Shown here in pieces: positions 35,480 to 44,044 of a stretch of 64,000 bases of DNA; position 1 is the stretch's first letter, and each line of letters begins with the position of its first letter. The notes under the pieces were generated by a model, which was given only the letters and a program-made list of their open reading frames with translations, did no database searches and was not told the origin of the DNA. The DNA is from Marinobacterium lutimaris (GTDB lineage Bacteria > Pseudomonadota > Gammaproteobacteria > Pseudomonadales > Balneatricaceae): the NCBI RefSeq assembly GCF_900108065.1, contig NZ_FNVQ01000006.1, forward strand, positions 177,329 through 241,328. The letters run 5' to 3'. Made by a program: the position numbers and the translations under genes.

Positions 35480-36282
35480 ATGCGATGAACGGATGGTTCA
35501 AGCGCGGTGCTGAGCCCATCGCCGCCGCGGGGCCGCAGGTGCAGTTCGACAATGTCTCGCTGCAGTATGGCCAGACCCGCGTGCTCGATGGGATCGACCT
35601 GACCCTGAGCGCCGCCGAAGTCCACGCCCTGGTGGGCCCCAATGGCGGTGGTAAATCCTCGCTGGTGCGCTGCCTGCTGGGGCTGGCGCCGCACCGCGGC
35701 ACGATAAAGCTGGCGTGGCCGGGCAGCCCGGGCCAGATCGGCTATGTGCCTCAGGCGCTGGAGTTCGATCGTTCGCTGCCGATGAGCGTGATCGACTTTC
35801 TCGCCGCGATGCAGACCCGTCGACCGGCGTTTCTGCGTCCGGCCCGGCGCCAGCGCCAGCAGATTGTCGATGCGCTGGAACGCGTCGGCCTTGGCAGCAA
35901 GGCGGAGCGGCGCATGGGCGATCTTTCCGGCGGCGAACGCCAGCGGGTGATGATGGCGCAGGGCCTGATGCCTGAGCCAAAACTGCTGATTCTGGATGAG
36001 CCGATGGCGGCGCTGGATGAGGCCGGCGTGGCTATCTTCGAGTCTCTGATCTGTGAGCTTAAGACTGAGGGCGTGACCCTGCTCTGGGTCGAGCACGATC
36101 TGGCCGCGGTGCGCCGGTTGGCCGACCGGGTTACCGGGCTGAATCGGCGCTTGCTGTTCAGTGGCGATCCCGCTGAGGAGCTGACGCCGGAACGGGTGCT
36201 GGATCTGTTCTCCAGCCATCCGACACAGCGGCCCAAGAAGATCCTGCAACGGAAAGATCAAAAGGAGATGATCAGTGACTGA
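35476..36282 (+). CDS. Metal ABC transporter ATP-binding protein (FpvD-like)
   Basis: 268 residues. Walker A GPNGGGKSS, Q-loop near YVPQALEFD, ABC signature LSGGERQR, Walker B LLILDEP and switch His in WVEHDL are all present. It overlaps the binding-protein gene by four bases and the permease by eight. It powers the inner-membrane permease encoded next. The family includes ZnuC, MntB and FpvD; context favours ferrous-iron import. Confidence 0.92.
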   Translation: MNAMNGWFKRGAEPIAAAGPQVQFDNVSLQYGQTRVLDGIDLTLSAAEVHALVGPNGGGKSSLVRCLLGLAPHRGTIKLAWPGSPGQIGYVPQALEFDRSLPMSVIDFLAAMQTRRPAFLRPARRQRQQIVDALERVGLGSKAERRMGDLSGGERQRVMMAQGLMPEPKLLILDEPMAALDEAGVAIFESLICELKTEGVTLLWVEHDLAAVRRLADRVTGLNRRLLFSGDPAEELTPERVLDLFSSHPTQRPKKILQRKDQKEMISD

Positions 36283-37180
36283 GCTGTTTGAAGCCTTCCG
36301 CGTTACGGTGCAGGGCTGGGCCGAAGCGGGTTTGCTGCCCTCATCGCTAGCCTACGGTTTCGCCGTTAATGCACTGCTGGCCGGGGTGATTATCGGCCCG
36401 GTGCTGGGGTTGCTCGGCACTCTGGTGGTGGTGAAGCGCCACGCCTTTTTCTCGGAAGCGGTGGGCCACTCGGCGATGACCGGCGTGGCTATCGGCATTC
36501 TGCTGGGCGAGCCCTACAGCGGCCCCTACGGCGCCCTGTTCGGTTACTGCCTGCTGTTCGGCCTGGGGCTTAACTACCTGCGCAACCGCACCGGCCTCTC
36601 GGCGGACACCCTGATCGGCGTGTTTCTCTCCATGTCGCTGGCGTTGGGCGCGGCGGTGCTGCTGGTGCTGGCCGGGCGTATCAACGTGCATATCCTGGAA
36701 AACGTGCTGTTCGGCTCGATTCTGACTGTCTCCGGCGTCGATATCGCACTGCTGGCGGTGGTGGCGCTGCTGGTCACGGTGCCGATGCTGCTGTTCTACA
36801 ACCGCTTTATGCTGGCCAGCTTCAACCCGGCGCTGGCGCAGGTGCGGCAGGTGCCGGTAAAGGCGCTGGATTATCTCTTTGTGGTGCTGGTGACGCTGGT
36901 CACCGTGGCCTCGGTGAAGGTGATCGGCGCCATTCTGGTCGGTGCGCTGCTGGTAATTCCCGCGGCGGCGGCGAAGATTCTCGCCACCAGCCTGTCCCGC
37001 TTTGTCGGTTTGAGCATGCTGTTCTCCTTGATCGCCACGCTGTGCGGCATCCTGATCCCCATGGAGATGGAGCTGCCGATCCCCTCGGGTGCGGCCATTA
37101 TCCTGGTGGCCGGTTCTCTGTTTTTGTTGTCTGTGCTGGCGCGTTCACTGCTGCCGGGACTTCGTGGAGCGGTTACATGA
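36275..37180 (+). CDS. Metal ABC transporter permease (ZnuB/FpvE-like)
   Basis: 301 residues, GTG start with AAGGAG seven bases upstream. Eight or nine hydrophobic helices. The ABC-3 family motifs HAFFSEAVGHSAMTGVA near the N-terminus and GAILVGALLVIPAAAA near the C-terminus are intact. It forms the membrane channel for the metal delivered by the binding proteins on either side of it in the operon. Confidence 0.92.
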   Translation: MTELFEAFRVTVQGWAEAGLLPSSLAYGFAVNALLAGVIIGPVLGLLGTLVVVKRHAFFSEAVGHSAMTGVAIGILLGEPYSGPYGALFGYCLLFGLGLNYLRNRTGLSADTLIGVFLSMSLALGAAVLLVLAGRINVHILENVLFGSILTVSGVDIALLAVVALLVTVPMLLFYNRFMLASFNPALAQVRQVPVKALDYLFVVLVTLVTVASVKVIGAILVGALLVIPAAAAKILATSLSRFVGLSMLFSLIATLCGILIPMEMELPIPSGAAIILVAGSLFLLSVLARSLLPGLRGAVT

Positions 37181-38142
37181 AACGCCAATCTCTTATCTGT
37201 CTGTTGCTGGCGCTGTTCAGCCTGAATGTTTCTGCCGCAGCGCAGGATGAACCCCTGAGCGTGATGGTGGCGCATCCGGCGCTGCAGGCGATCAGCGAGC
37301 GGCTGGTGCAGCAGACCGGTATCCAGATCCTGCCGGTGCAGCCGGCAAAACTGCCGCCTTCCCGGTTACGCTCCTATCTGGGGGGCCGTGGTGAGAATCG
37401 CCTGGCAGAGGTTAGCCAGCAGGCCGATGCGGTGATTACCCTGGGATCGCTCTGGCAGCAGGACCCGATCTACCCCTTTGCGCGGCGCTTCAATATCCGT
37501 ATCGCCGAGATCGATGCGACCGAGCCACTGGATCAGGCGCTGCCCGGTATAGCACGACTGCGGCATGAGGCGCCCAGCGCGCTTTATGCGACTCTGGGGC
37601 TGGAGCCGATGCCCGCCAATGGCGAGGAGTCCGCACCCTGGCTCTCTCCCACGGCGCTGGGCAGCATCGCCGATATCCTGGTGCATGATCTGGCGCGCTT
37701 CTCACCGGCCGATGCGCAGCAGCTGGAGACTAACCTGGCGGCGTTCAAGCGCGAGCTGATCAAGACCAAAAGTGAGGCGGACCTGGAGCTGGCGCTGGCC
37801 TATAACCTGACCACCCTGTCGCTGTCGCCCCATTTCGATTACCTGGCATCGGACCTGGGGCTGGATCTGCTGGCCTCGCTTTATGCCGCTCCCAATGAGT
37901 GGACCGCAGAGCGACTTGCTCAGCTGGCCGACTATATTCGCGATAACGAGGTCGCCGTGGTGCTGGTGGATCATCCGCTGGACGAACAGGGGCAGCAACG
38001 GCTTGAAGAGGCCGGGGCACGGGTTATCCAGCTGAATCAGCTGAAACCGGTTTCGCGGCAGGAGATCGCCGCGCCACTGGAGGTGATCCAGGCAAATCTG
38101 GCCAAACTGGTAGAGGCTTACATGGCGGACGCCGACAGCTGA
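37177..38142 (+). CDS. Second metal-binding periplasmic protein (FpvF-like)
   Basis: 321 residues from the ATG at 37177, overlapping the permease stop by four bases. Signal peptide ends near VSAAA (20). The remainder follows the ZnuA-type two-lobe plan but is divergent: PHFDYLASDLGLDLLASLYA is the counterpart of the helix-backbone region, and the His ligands are only partly kept (Ala-His-Pro near residue 30). In P. aeruginosa a second binding protein, FpvF, occupies the same place after the permease gene and works with FpvC. That parallel is the main reason for the call. Confidence 0.78.
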   Translation: MKRQSLICLLLALFSLNVSAAAQDEPLSVMVAHPALQAISERLVQQTGIQILPVQPAKLPPSRLRSYLGGRGENRLAEVSQQADAVITLGSLWQQDPIYPFARRFNIRIAEIDATEPLDQALPGIARLRHEAPSALYATLGLEPMPANGEESAPWLSPTALGSIADILVHDLARFSPADAQQLETNLAAFKRELIKTKSEADLELALAYNLTTLSLSPHFDYLASDLGLDLLASLYAAPNEWTAERLAQLADYIRDNEVAVVLVDHPLDEQGQQRLEEAGARVIQLNQLKPVSRQEIAAPLEVIQANLAKLVEAYMADADS

Positions 38143-38168
38143 AGATAAAACCAACTAACGATATTTGT

Positions 38169-38187
38169 AATAATAACGATTCGCATT
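38169..38187. promoter_or_regulatory. Possible Fur box upstream of the third ECF sigma gene
   Basis: AATAATAACGATTCGCATT has the hexamer feel of a Fur site but matches only about 10 of 19 consensus positions. It lies about 45 bases before the sigma start (38233) in a short AT-rich gap. Confidence 0.45.
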
Positions 38188-38232
38188 TAGTATCTGTGCT
38201 CATTGGAACATCGTCATATCAAGGACGCGCCG

Positions 38233-38772
38233 ATGAGCGGGAACCATTCAAGCAGTAACTCAGCCAGCTGTGCGGCAACGAATCTCGGCAGCATGTACGC
38301 TGAGCACAGCAGTTGGCTGCGCAGCTGGCTGTATAAAAAGCTCGGTTGCAGCAGCCAGGCGGCGGATATCGCCCAGGATGCCTTCGTGCGCCTGCTTCAG
38401 GTGCGTGAAAAAGAGGGCGCGCTACCGGAGATTCAGCAGCCGCGCGCTTACCTGACCCGGGTGGCGGGGCGGTTGGTGCATGATCACTTTCGGCGTCAGT
38501 CGCTGGAGCGAGCCTATCTGGAGGCGCTGGCGCAGATTCCGGAGGATCTGGCCTGTTCAGAACTGGACCGGCTGCTGCTGCGCGATGCGTTGGAAGAGCT
38601 GGATCGGATGCTCGACAGCCTGAAGCCTGCGGTGAAAAGCGCGTTTCTTCTGTCTCAGCTTGAGGGGCTCACCTACGCCCAGATCGGTGAGCGCCTGTCG
38701 GTGACCGAACGTTCGGTAAAGCGTTATATGGCGCAGGCGTTCGAGCACTGCCTGCTGACTATTTCGCTGTAA
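38233..38772 (+). CDS. ECF sigma factor, FecI family, third iron module
   Basis: 179 residues from the ATG at 38233, which has AAGGA seven bases upstream; a TTG at 38203 is less likely. Region 2 is AEHSSWLRSWLYKKLGCSSQ with DIAQDAFVRLL, and region 4 is TYAQIGERLSVTERSVKRYM. It is followed 75 bases later by a FecR gene and then a siderophore receptor, all in one direction. Confidence 0.92.
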   Translation: MSGNHSSSNSASCAATNLGSMYAEHSSWLRSWLYKKLGCSSQAADIAQDAFVRLLQVREKEGALPEIQQPRAYLTRVAGRLVHDHFRRQSLERAYLEALAQIPEDLACSELDRLLLRDALEELDRMLDSLKPAVKSAFLLSQLEGLTYAQIGERLSVTERSVKRYMAQAFEHCLLTISL

Positions 38773-38847
38773 GCATCTCGTTATAAGTATCCGCTCATAT
38801 GCACCTCCCTCTGACTACGACCCTATGAATCCGGGCTGACGATAGAT

Positions 38848-39819
38848 ATGACCGCTTCCAACCAAGAACCTGAACGTATCGCAATCAGACAGGCGGCGCG
38901 CTGGCTGACAGAGCTGCATGACGAGGGGCTGGATGCGGCCGGTGAGGCGGAACTGGATCGCTGGCGTAGCGCCTGTGCCGAAAACGAGGCCGCCTGGCAG
39001 AAGGCGCTGCATCTGCAGGCACAGTTTGAACGCGTTCCCGCGAATATCGGCCACAAAACCCTGAACCGGCGCCCGGATGCCGGCCGACGGGCACTGCTGC
39101 GTTCCCTGGCGGTGGCGGCGGTTGTGCTGCCCAGCGGTTATCTGGGCCTGACTCAGGAGCCCTGGAAAGAGTGGCTGGCGGATTACCATACCCAGGTGGG
39201 CGAGCAGCGTCGGGTGTCACTGGCCGACGGCGGCTTTGTTCTGCTCAATACGGATACCCGTATCGATCTGGCCAGCGACCGGGATAAGCAGCTGATCCGT
39301 CACTACAGTGGTGAAATTCTGGTGCAGAGCAGTGCGGAGCTGGGCAGCAATGCCAGCACGCCGCTGCGTGTGGCTACCGAACAGGGCGAGCTGGAAACCC
39401 GCAACGCCCGCTTCCTGGTCAAGCAGGAGCCGGATAAGGATCAGGCGCGGCTGGCGGTACTGGATGGCAGCGTACGGGTGCGTAGCCGCTCTGGTCGCTA
39501 TCAGGAGATTAACGCCGGCAGCACGGCACGCCTGTTCGCTGGCCAGGCCTATGACCTGCGGCCAGTGGGCGAGCGGCAGCTGGATAGCTGGAGCCAGGGG
39601 GTGATTCTGGCCAGCGATATGCCGCTGAAACAGTTTCTCGCAGAGCTCAGCCGCTACCGCAACGGTTGGCTGCGCTGTGATCCGGCGGTGACGGACCTGC
39701 GCATCAGCGGGGTTTTCCAGCTGCGCGATATCGAAGTGATCCTTGATGGCCTGCCGGTTACGCTGCCGGTGCGCGTCAATCGCCGCACTGACTTTTGGGT
39801 AACCGTGGCCCCGGCTTAG
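38848..39819 (+). CDS. FecR-family anti-sigma factor, third iron module
   Basis: 323 residues. DUF4880 N-terminus (RQAARWLTELHDEGLDAAGE; WRSACAENEAAWQKALHLQ), membrane segment (RALLRSLAVAAVVLPSGYLGL), periplasmic FecR domain (GEQRRVSLADGGFVLLNTDT) and C-terminal STN-contact part (FLAELSRYRNGWLRCDP). It should hold the sigma gene product at the membrane until the receptor at 39901 is loaded. Confidence 0.92.
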   Translation: MTASNQEPERIAIRQAARWLTELHDEGLDAAGEAELDRWRSACAENEAAWQKALHLQAQFERVPANIGHKTLNRRPDAGRRALLRSLAVAAVVLPSGYLGLTQEPWKEWLADYHTQVGEQRRVSLADGGFVLLNTDTRIDLASDRDKQLIRHYSGEILVQSSAELGSNASTPLRVATEQGELETRNARFLVKQEPDKDQARLAVLDGSVRVRSRSGRYQEINAGSTARLFAGQAYDLRPVGERQLDSWSQGVILASDMPLKQFLAELSRYRNGWLRCDPAVTDLRISGVFQLRDIEVILDGLPVTLPVRVNRRTDFWVTVAPA

Positions 39820-39900
39820 ATAAGAAGGAGTATTGTCCCCTTGGGGCAGCCCCATCCGTCATAGGCATAGACAGATTTAAAAAAACGAAGGTTCTATGCC

Positions 39901-42351
39901 ATGACTAACTCATTCAACAAAGCGCGCCGCATGCGTGCTGTCTCCGCTTATCCGGGTATGCGCAACGCCCTGTTTGTCTCGATGCTGGCGCTGGGTGCAG
40001 TCAGCGCGCCAGTGTCTGTGGCCGCTGCGGAAATCACCAGCCCGGTCAGCTACGACATCCCCTCGGGGGCGCTGGACCGGGTGCTGAGCCGGTTTGCGAC
40101 CTCCACCGGGATGACGCTGCAGTTTAATCCCAGCCTGACTCAGGGACTGCAAAGTGCCGGGCTGCAGGGCAGCTATTCTCCGGAGCAGGGGCTGGACCAG
40201 CTGCTCAGCGGTACCGGGCTGATGGCCACCCGCAGGGCGCCGGGAGTGTATATCCTGGAAAAGATCGCCGCCGGTGATGAGATGGTGATGGGGCCGATCC
40301 GTATCGGCGCGGAATCACTGGCATCGACCCAGGATGGGATAGGCGCAGTCACCGAGGGTACCGGCAGCTATAAAACTGAGGCGATGGGAACCGCAACCCG
40401 CCTGAGCCTGAGCGAGAAGGAAACCCCGCAGTCGGTCACCGTAGTCAGCCGTCAGCTGATCGACGATATGGGTCTCGAGACAATTACCGATGTGGTTAAC
40501 CACGTGCCGGGCGTGACCGCACGCTCTTATGATGGACGCGGCGCCGGCTTTTCAGCCCGCGGTTTCGATATCGACAACCTGCAGGTGGATGGCGTGCCGA
40601 CGACCTGGACCGCCGGCTGGTCCGCCGGTGAAACCCGCGCCAACACCCAGCTGTATGACCGCGTCGAGGTGGTGCGTGGCGCCTCCGGTCTGGTTTCCGG
40701 TGCCGGCAACCCGGCAGCGGCGATCAACCTGGTGCGCAAGCGGGCCAACAGCAAGGAGTTTACCGGCAAGACCTCCATCAGCGGCAGCCGCTGGGATACC
40801 TATAGCGGCAGCTTCGACGTTTCCGGCGGGTTGAATGAGACTGGCTCACTGCGTGGCCGTGTTGTGGGCAGCTTCCAGCAGGGCGACTCCTTTATGGATC
40901 TGGCCAGCGACGAGGAGACGCTGTTCCTGGGCACCATCGGTGCCGATCTGACCCCGAATACCGAGTTCAACGCCGGCATCAGCTACCAGCAGAACAAACC
41001 GGAAGGCAGCGCCTGGGGTGGTCTGCCCACCTGGTTCAGCGATGGCAGCAAAACCGACTGGGATCGGTCCAAAACCACGGCGGCGGACTGGAGTGAATGG
41101 AGCTCCGAGAACACCAACTACTACGCCAACCTGGAGCACCGTTTCGATTCCGGCGTACGCCTTTATGGTGCTCTGAGCCGCAGCGTCAGCGATGCCGACC
41201 TGCGCCTGATCTATCTCTACGGCTCGCCGGACAAGGCGACGGGTCTGGGGATGGGCGCCAGCCCCTCCTGGTACGATGTGGAACGCACCCAGGATAATGT
41301 CGACCTTTATGCGTCGATCCCCTTCGATACCGGTGCTCAGTCCCATGAGCTGGTGGTCGGTGTGATGCACAGCGAACAGGAGCTGACCACCTACAGCCGC
41401 GCCGCCCTGTCACTGGACGACGTGGGTAACTTCTACGACTGGGACGGCTCCTTCGCAGAACCCGAATGGGGCGAGAAAAGCCTCAATAGCAAGGAGCGCA
41501 CCACACAGCTGGGCGGCTACGCGGTGGCGAGGTTGAGTCTGGCCGACCCGCTGAAGCTGATCATCGGCAGCCGTATCACCGACTGGAAGAAAGAGGGGAT
41601 GAGCGTCGGCGATCCGATCGAGCATGATGGCGTGGTCACTCCCTACGCCGGGCTGATCTACGATATCAACGACACCTACTCCACCTATGTCAGCTACACC
41701 GATATCTTCAACCCGCAGAACCAGAAGGACCGTAACGGCAACTACCTGGATCCGCTGGAGGGCAAGAACTATGAAGCCGGTCTGAAAGCCAGCTTCCTGC
41801 AGGATCGTCTGGACGCCTCGCTGGCGGTCTATCGCATCGAGCAGGACAACCTGGCTCAGACAGATGACGGCTACTTTGTCCCGGGCACCACCGACAGCGC
41901 CTACTACGCCGCCCAGGGCACCGTCAGCGAGGGTTACGAGATCCAGGTGACCGGTGCGATCACCGATAACTGGAACCTGACCGCCGGTTGGTCTGAGTTC
42001 AGCGCAAAGGATGCCAACGGTGATGCGGTCAACACCCGCCACGCCCGTCGCACCGCCAGCCTGTTCACCACCTATAACCGCGATAAATGGACCCTGGGTG
42101 GCGGCATCAACTGGCAGAGCGAGTCCTACACCCTGGCGACCAACCCGGCCGGCGACGCCGACAAGATCAAGCAGGGCGCCTACACCCTGGTGAATCTGAT
42201 GGGCCGTTACCAGTTCAGCCCGAACCTGTCGGCTCAGCTGAATATCGATAACCTGTTCGATGAGGAGTACTACTCCAACGTGGGCTTCTACAACCAGCTG
42301 GCCTATGGTGAGCCGCGTAACGCGAAGATCTCGCTGACCTATAAGTTCTGA
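39901..42351 (+). CDS. TonB-dependent siderophore receptor with STN domain (FhuE/FpvA type)
   Basis: 816 residues. Signal peptide ending near VAAA (43), STN domain (about 48-120, YDIPSGALDRVLSRFATSTG), plug (KETPQSVTVVSRQLIDDMGL, YDRVEVVRGASGLVSGAGNP) and a 22-strand barrel whose final strand ends AKISLTYKF. The plug motifs are those of FpvA/FhuE/FoxA receptors for hydroxamate and mixed siderophores. With FecI and FecR upstream it forms a self-signalling cassette. It directly follows the FpvCDEF-like operon, which would process the imported complex. A strong terminator follows. Confidence 0.93.
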   Translation: MTNSFNKARRMRAVSAYPGMRNALFVSMLALGAVSAPVSVAAAEITSPVSYDIPSGALDRVLSRFATSTGMTLQFNPSLTQGLQSAGLQGSYSPEQGLDQLLSGTGLMATRRAPGVYILEKIAAGDEMVMGPIRIGAESLASTQDGIGAVTEGTGSYKTEAMGTATRLSLSEKETPQSVTVVSRQLIDDMGLETITDVVNHVPGVTARSYDGRGAGFSARGFDIDNLQVDGVPTTWTAGWSAGETRANTQLYDRVEVVRGASGLVSGAGNPAAAINLVRKRANSKEFTGKTSISGSRWDTYSGSFDVSGGLNETGSLRGRVVGSFQQGDSFMDLASDEETLFLGTIGADLTPNTEFNAGISYQQNKPEGSAWGGLPTWFSDGSKTDWDRSKTTAADWSEWSSENTNYYANLEHRFDSGVRLYGALSRSVSDADLRLIYLYGSPDKATGLGMGASPSWYDVERTQDNVDLYASIPFDTGAQSHELVVGVMHSEQELTTYSRAALSLDDVGNFYDWDGSFAEPEWGEKSLNSKERTTQLGGYAVARLSLADPLKLIIGSRITDWKKEGMSVGDPIEHDGVVTPYAGLIYDINDTYSTYVSYTDIFNPQNQKDRNGNYLDPLEGKNYEAGLKASFLQDRLDASLAVYRIEQDNLAQTDDGYFVPGTTDSAYYAAQGTVSEGYEIQVTGAITDNWNLTAGWSEFSAKDANGDAVNTRHARRTASLFTTYNRDKWTLGGGINWQSESYTLATNPAGDADKIKQGAYTLVNLMGRYQFSPNLSAQLNIDNLFDEEYYSNVGFYNQLAYGEPRNAKISLTYKF

Positions 42352-42358
42352 TATGGCT

Positions 42359-42386
42359 AGCCCGGCTGTCAGGCCGGGCTTATTTT
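42359..42386 (+). terminator. Rho-independent terminator after the siderophore receptor
   Basis: Perfect 8-bp stem AGCCCGGC / GCCGGGCT with a 6-base loop, followed by TATTTTA. It starts seven bases after the receptor stop codon. Confidence 0.93.
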
Positions 42387-42492
42387 AGAATTCTTAGGGA
42401 TTTACTTGTTCCAAGAGGCTCTGCATCTGACTCACTTTGTGGGAGTTGGGCAGTACCTAAGTACCGATATTTGAATCATCCCATTTCAGTGT

Positions 42493-42722
42493 TCTTTTTG
42501 AGGCCGGTTTCGCCTGCTGGCGAGATAAGGTACTTGTGCGGACAAGTACCTTATCAATCCCAAACCGCCCCTACGGCTTGGTCGGCTGCGCCGACTGCCC
42601 TGTGTTTCTCGTCTGAAAGAGCGGGACAGGAAACTCGCTCCTGCGTCGCTCAAACAGCCTGTCCCTTTATTCTCTTTCAGCCTGCGATGCTCGGCTGCGC
42701 CGAAGGGGATCGGCGGATGCGC
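42493..42722. repeat. Stem-loop-rich structured segment of unknown nature
   Basis: Part of a 530-base gene-free interval (42352-42881). It holds a perfect 14-bp inverted repeat with a GCGG loop (42524-42555), a long broken stem pairing 42613-42630 with 42658-42680 (CTGAAAGAG and GGGACAGG with their complements) and two copies of TCGGCTGCGCCGA (42582-42594, 42691-42703), itself a small hairpin. A 105-codon frame crosses it, but the peptide looks non-natural. The pattern suggests a mobile palindromic element or a structured RNA. Boundaries are approximate. Confidence 0.6.
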
Positions 42723-42830
42723 TCAGACGGCTATGAGACATTGAGCCTTGTTAACCGTTTGGCACAAGAACGTCTTCGTTTCGATTAGACGATCACCACC
42801 TTTATAAAATGTGCTTGGAGAGCGGCAATA

Positions 42831-42861
42831 AAAAAAGAGGTGCGCAATGGCACCTCTTTTT
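42831..42861 (-). terminator. Rho-independent terminator of the flavodoxin gene
   Basis: The stem GAGGTGC / GCACCTC with a 6-base loop is flanked by A and T runs on both sides, so it can work in both directions. It lies 20 bases past the flavodoxin stop codon. Confidence 0.9.
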
Positions 42862-42881
42862 CGTTAACCGGGGCTGACTTA

Positions 42882-43391
42882 TCAGGCAGCCTGCAGCATT
42901 TCCCGCTTTAGCTGCTCGCACCAGGTGGCGATGCGGTCGTCGGTCATATCGCGCTGGGAATCTTCATCCAGGGCCAGGCCGACAAAGTATTTGCCATCCG
43001 GGGTCAGCGCCTTGGATTCATCGAACTCGTAGCCTTCAACCGGCCAGTGGCCGATAACGCTGGCGCCGCGGGCGACCACCTGGTCGTGCAGCATGCCCAT
43101 GGCATCGAGGAACCATTCGGCGTAGCCGTACTGATCGCCGAGGCCGACGAATGCGCAGACTTTGCCGCTCAGGTCGAAGAACTCGAAGGTTTCCCAAAGC
43201 TCGAGCCAGTCTTCCTGGACTTCGCCGTAATCCCAGGTGGGGATGGCAAAAATGATCTGGTCATACTCTTCGGTAATCTCCAGTCCGATCTCCTGGACGT
43301 CGAACAGATCGCCTTCGCCCAGCTGCTGCTGAATTTTAACGGCCACGTCGGAAGTGTTACCGGTGGTTGAGCCATACAGTATTGCCAGCAT
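42882..43391 (-). CDS. Long-chain flavodoxin, probably iron-starvation induced
   Basis: 169 residues, the length of long-chain flavodoxins. The phosphate loop ILYGSTTGNTSDVA (about 4-17) and the FMN-stacking segments PTWDYGE and GDQYGYAEWFLDAMG are clear. It is a cytosolic one-electron carrier that can replace ferredoxin when iron is scarce. The start has GGAGG upstream, and a good Fur box lies about 25 bases before the start. The neighbouring iron-uptake loci fit this regulation. Confidence 0.93.
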   Translation of the reverse strand: MLAILYGSTTGNTSDVAVKIQQQLGEGDLFDVQEIGLEITEEYDQIIFAIPTWDYGEVQEDWLELWETFEFFDLSGKVCAFVGLGDQYGYAEWFLDAMGMLHDQVVARGASVIGHWPVEGYEFDESKALTPDGKYFVGLALDEDSQRDMTDDRIATWCEQLKREMLQAA

Positions 43392-43414
43392 CTCTATCCT
43401 CCTTCTCTATCTAT

Positions 43415-43433
43415 GAGAATGAAAATAATTATT
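43415..43433. promoter_or_regulatory. Fur box upstream of flavodoxin
   Basis: GAGAATGAAAATAATTATT matches 15 of 19 positions of the Fur consensus GATAATGATAATCATTATC. It lies 24 bases upstream of the flavodoxin start codon, where it would cover the promoter. Confidence 0.82.
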
Positions 43434-43588
43434 AATTAGATTACTGGCAAGTGTATCAGCTTTTTTAGGGTATAACCTAGTATTAGAGTCGGTTATTTTT
43501 AGAATAAGCTGTTGCGCCGTTCCGGGAGGCTCTCTATGAACTTTCCGTCGCGATACCGGGTCTACTTTTGGCGACAGGGAGAAAAACT

Positions 43589-44044
43589 ATGTTCAACAAA
43601 ATTAAAGCTGCGCTGGAGGACCTGTTCGAGACGGACAGGGTGGCCGGGGCGGAAGACAGCCAGGAAACTTTCGCGCTCACCGCCGCGGCACTGATGGTAG
43701 AGGTGATCGCTGCCGATTATGAACGCAAGCCGGAAGAGCGCGAGGCGCTGCTGGCGGTGGTGCGCGACAGCTTTGGGCTGGATCCCGCCGCGGCGGAAGC
43801 GTTGCTGGAGAAAGCGGAAGAGAAGCATCAGCAGTCCACCGACTATTTCCGCTTCACCTCAGAGATCAACCGTATCTGCTCCCAGGAGGAGAAAGTCCGC
43901 CTGATCGAAAATCTCTGGCGCGTGGCCTATTCCGATGGCGAACTTCAGGATGTCGAGGATCATGTGATTCGCCGCATCGCCGACCTGATCCATGTTCCCC
44001 ACATGGAGTTCATCGCCGCCAAGCACCGGGTACAGCCCTCTTAA
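43589..44044 (+). CDS. TerB-family (tellurite resistance/DjlA-like) protein
   Basis: 151 residues from the ATG at 43589 with AGGGAG upstream; an upstream TTG at 43568 is not favoured. The all-helical sequence has the TerB features ALMVEVIAADYERKPEEREAL, FGLDPAAAEALLEKAEEK and VAYSDGELQDVEDHVIRRIADL with its acidic DGE/EDH pair. Single-domain TerB-like proteins are common in gammaproteobacteria and mostly uncharacterised; no ter operon is present. Its TAA stop overlaps the convergent EmrB stop on the other strand in a shared TTAA. Confidence 0.85.
   Translation: MFNKIKAALEDLFETDRVAGAEDSQETFALTAAALMVEVIAADYERKPEEREALLAVVRDSFGLDPAAAEALLEKAEEKHQQSTDYFRFTSEINRICSQEEKVRLIENLWRVAYSDGELQDVEDHVIRRIADLIHVPHMEFIAAKHRVQPS

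Noticed and set aside
34505..38142. Zinc transporter ZnuABC
   Set aside because: The binding protein lacks the His-rich loop, a second binding protein and FpvJ/FpvK-like genes are present, and the region is flanked by Fur sites and siderophore receptors, so iron from siderophores is more likely. Zinc is not formally excluded.
42471..42788. 105-codon frame across the structured segment
   Set aside because: The peptide is made mainly of codons forced by the palindromes, with odd Cys/Pro/Arg-rich composition and no ribosome site. The DNA structure is a better explanation.
43568..44044. Tellurite-resistance operon
   Set aside because: Only a single TerB-like domain gene is present; no terZADCEF genes accompany it.
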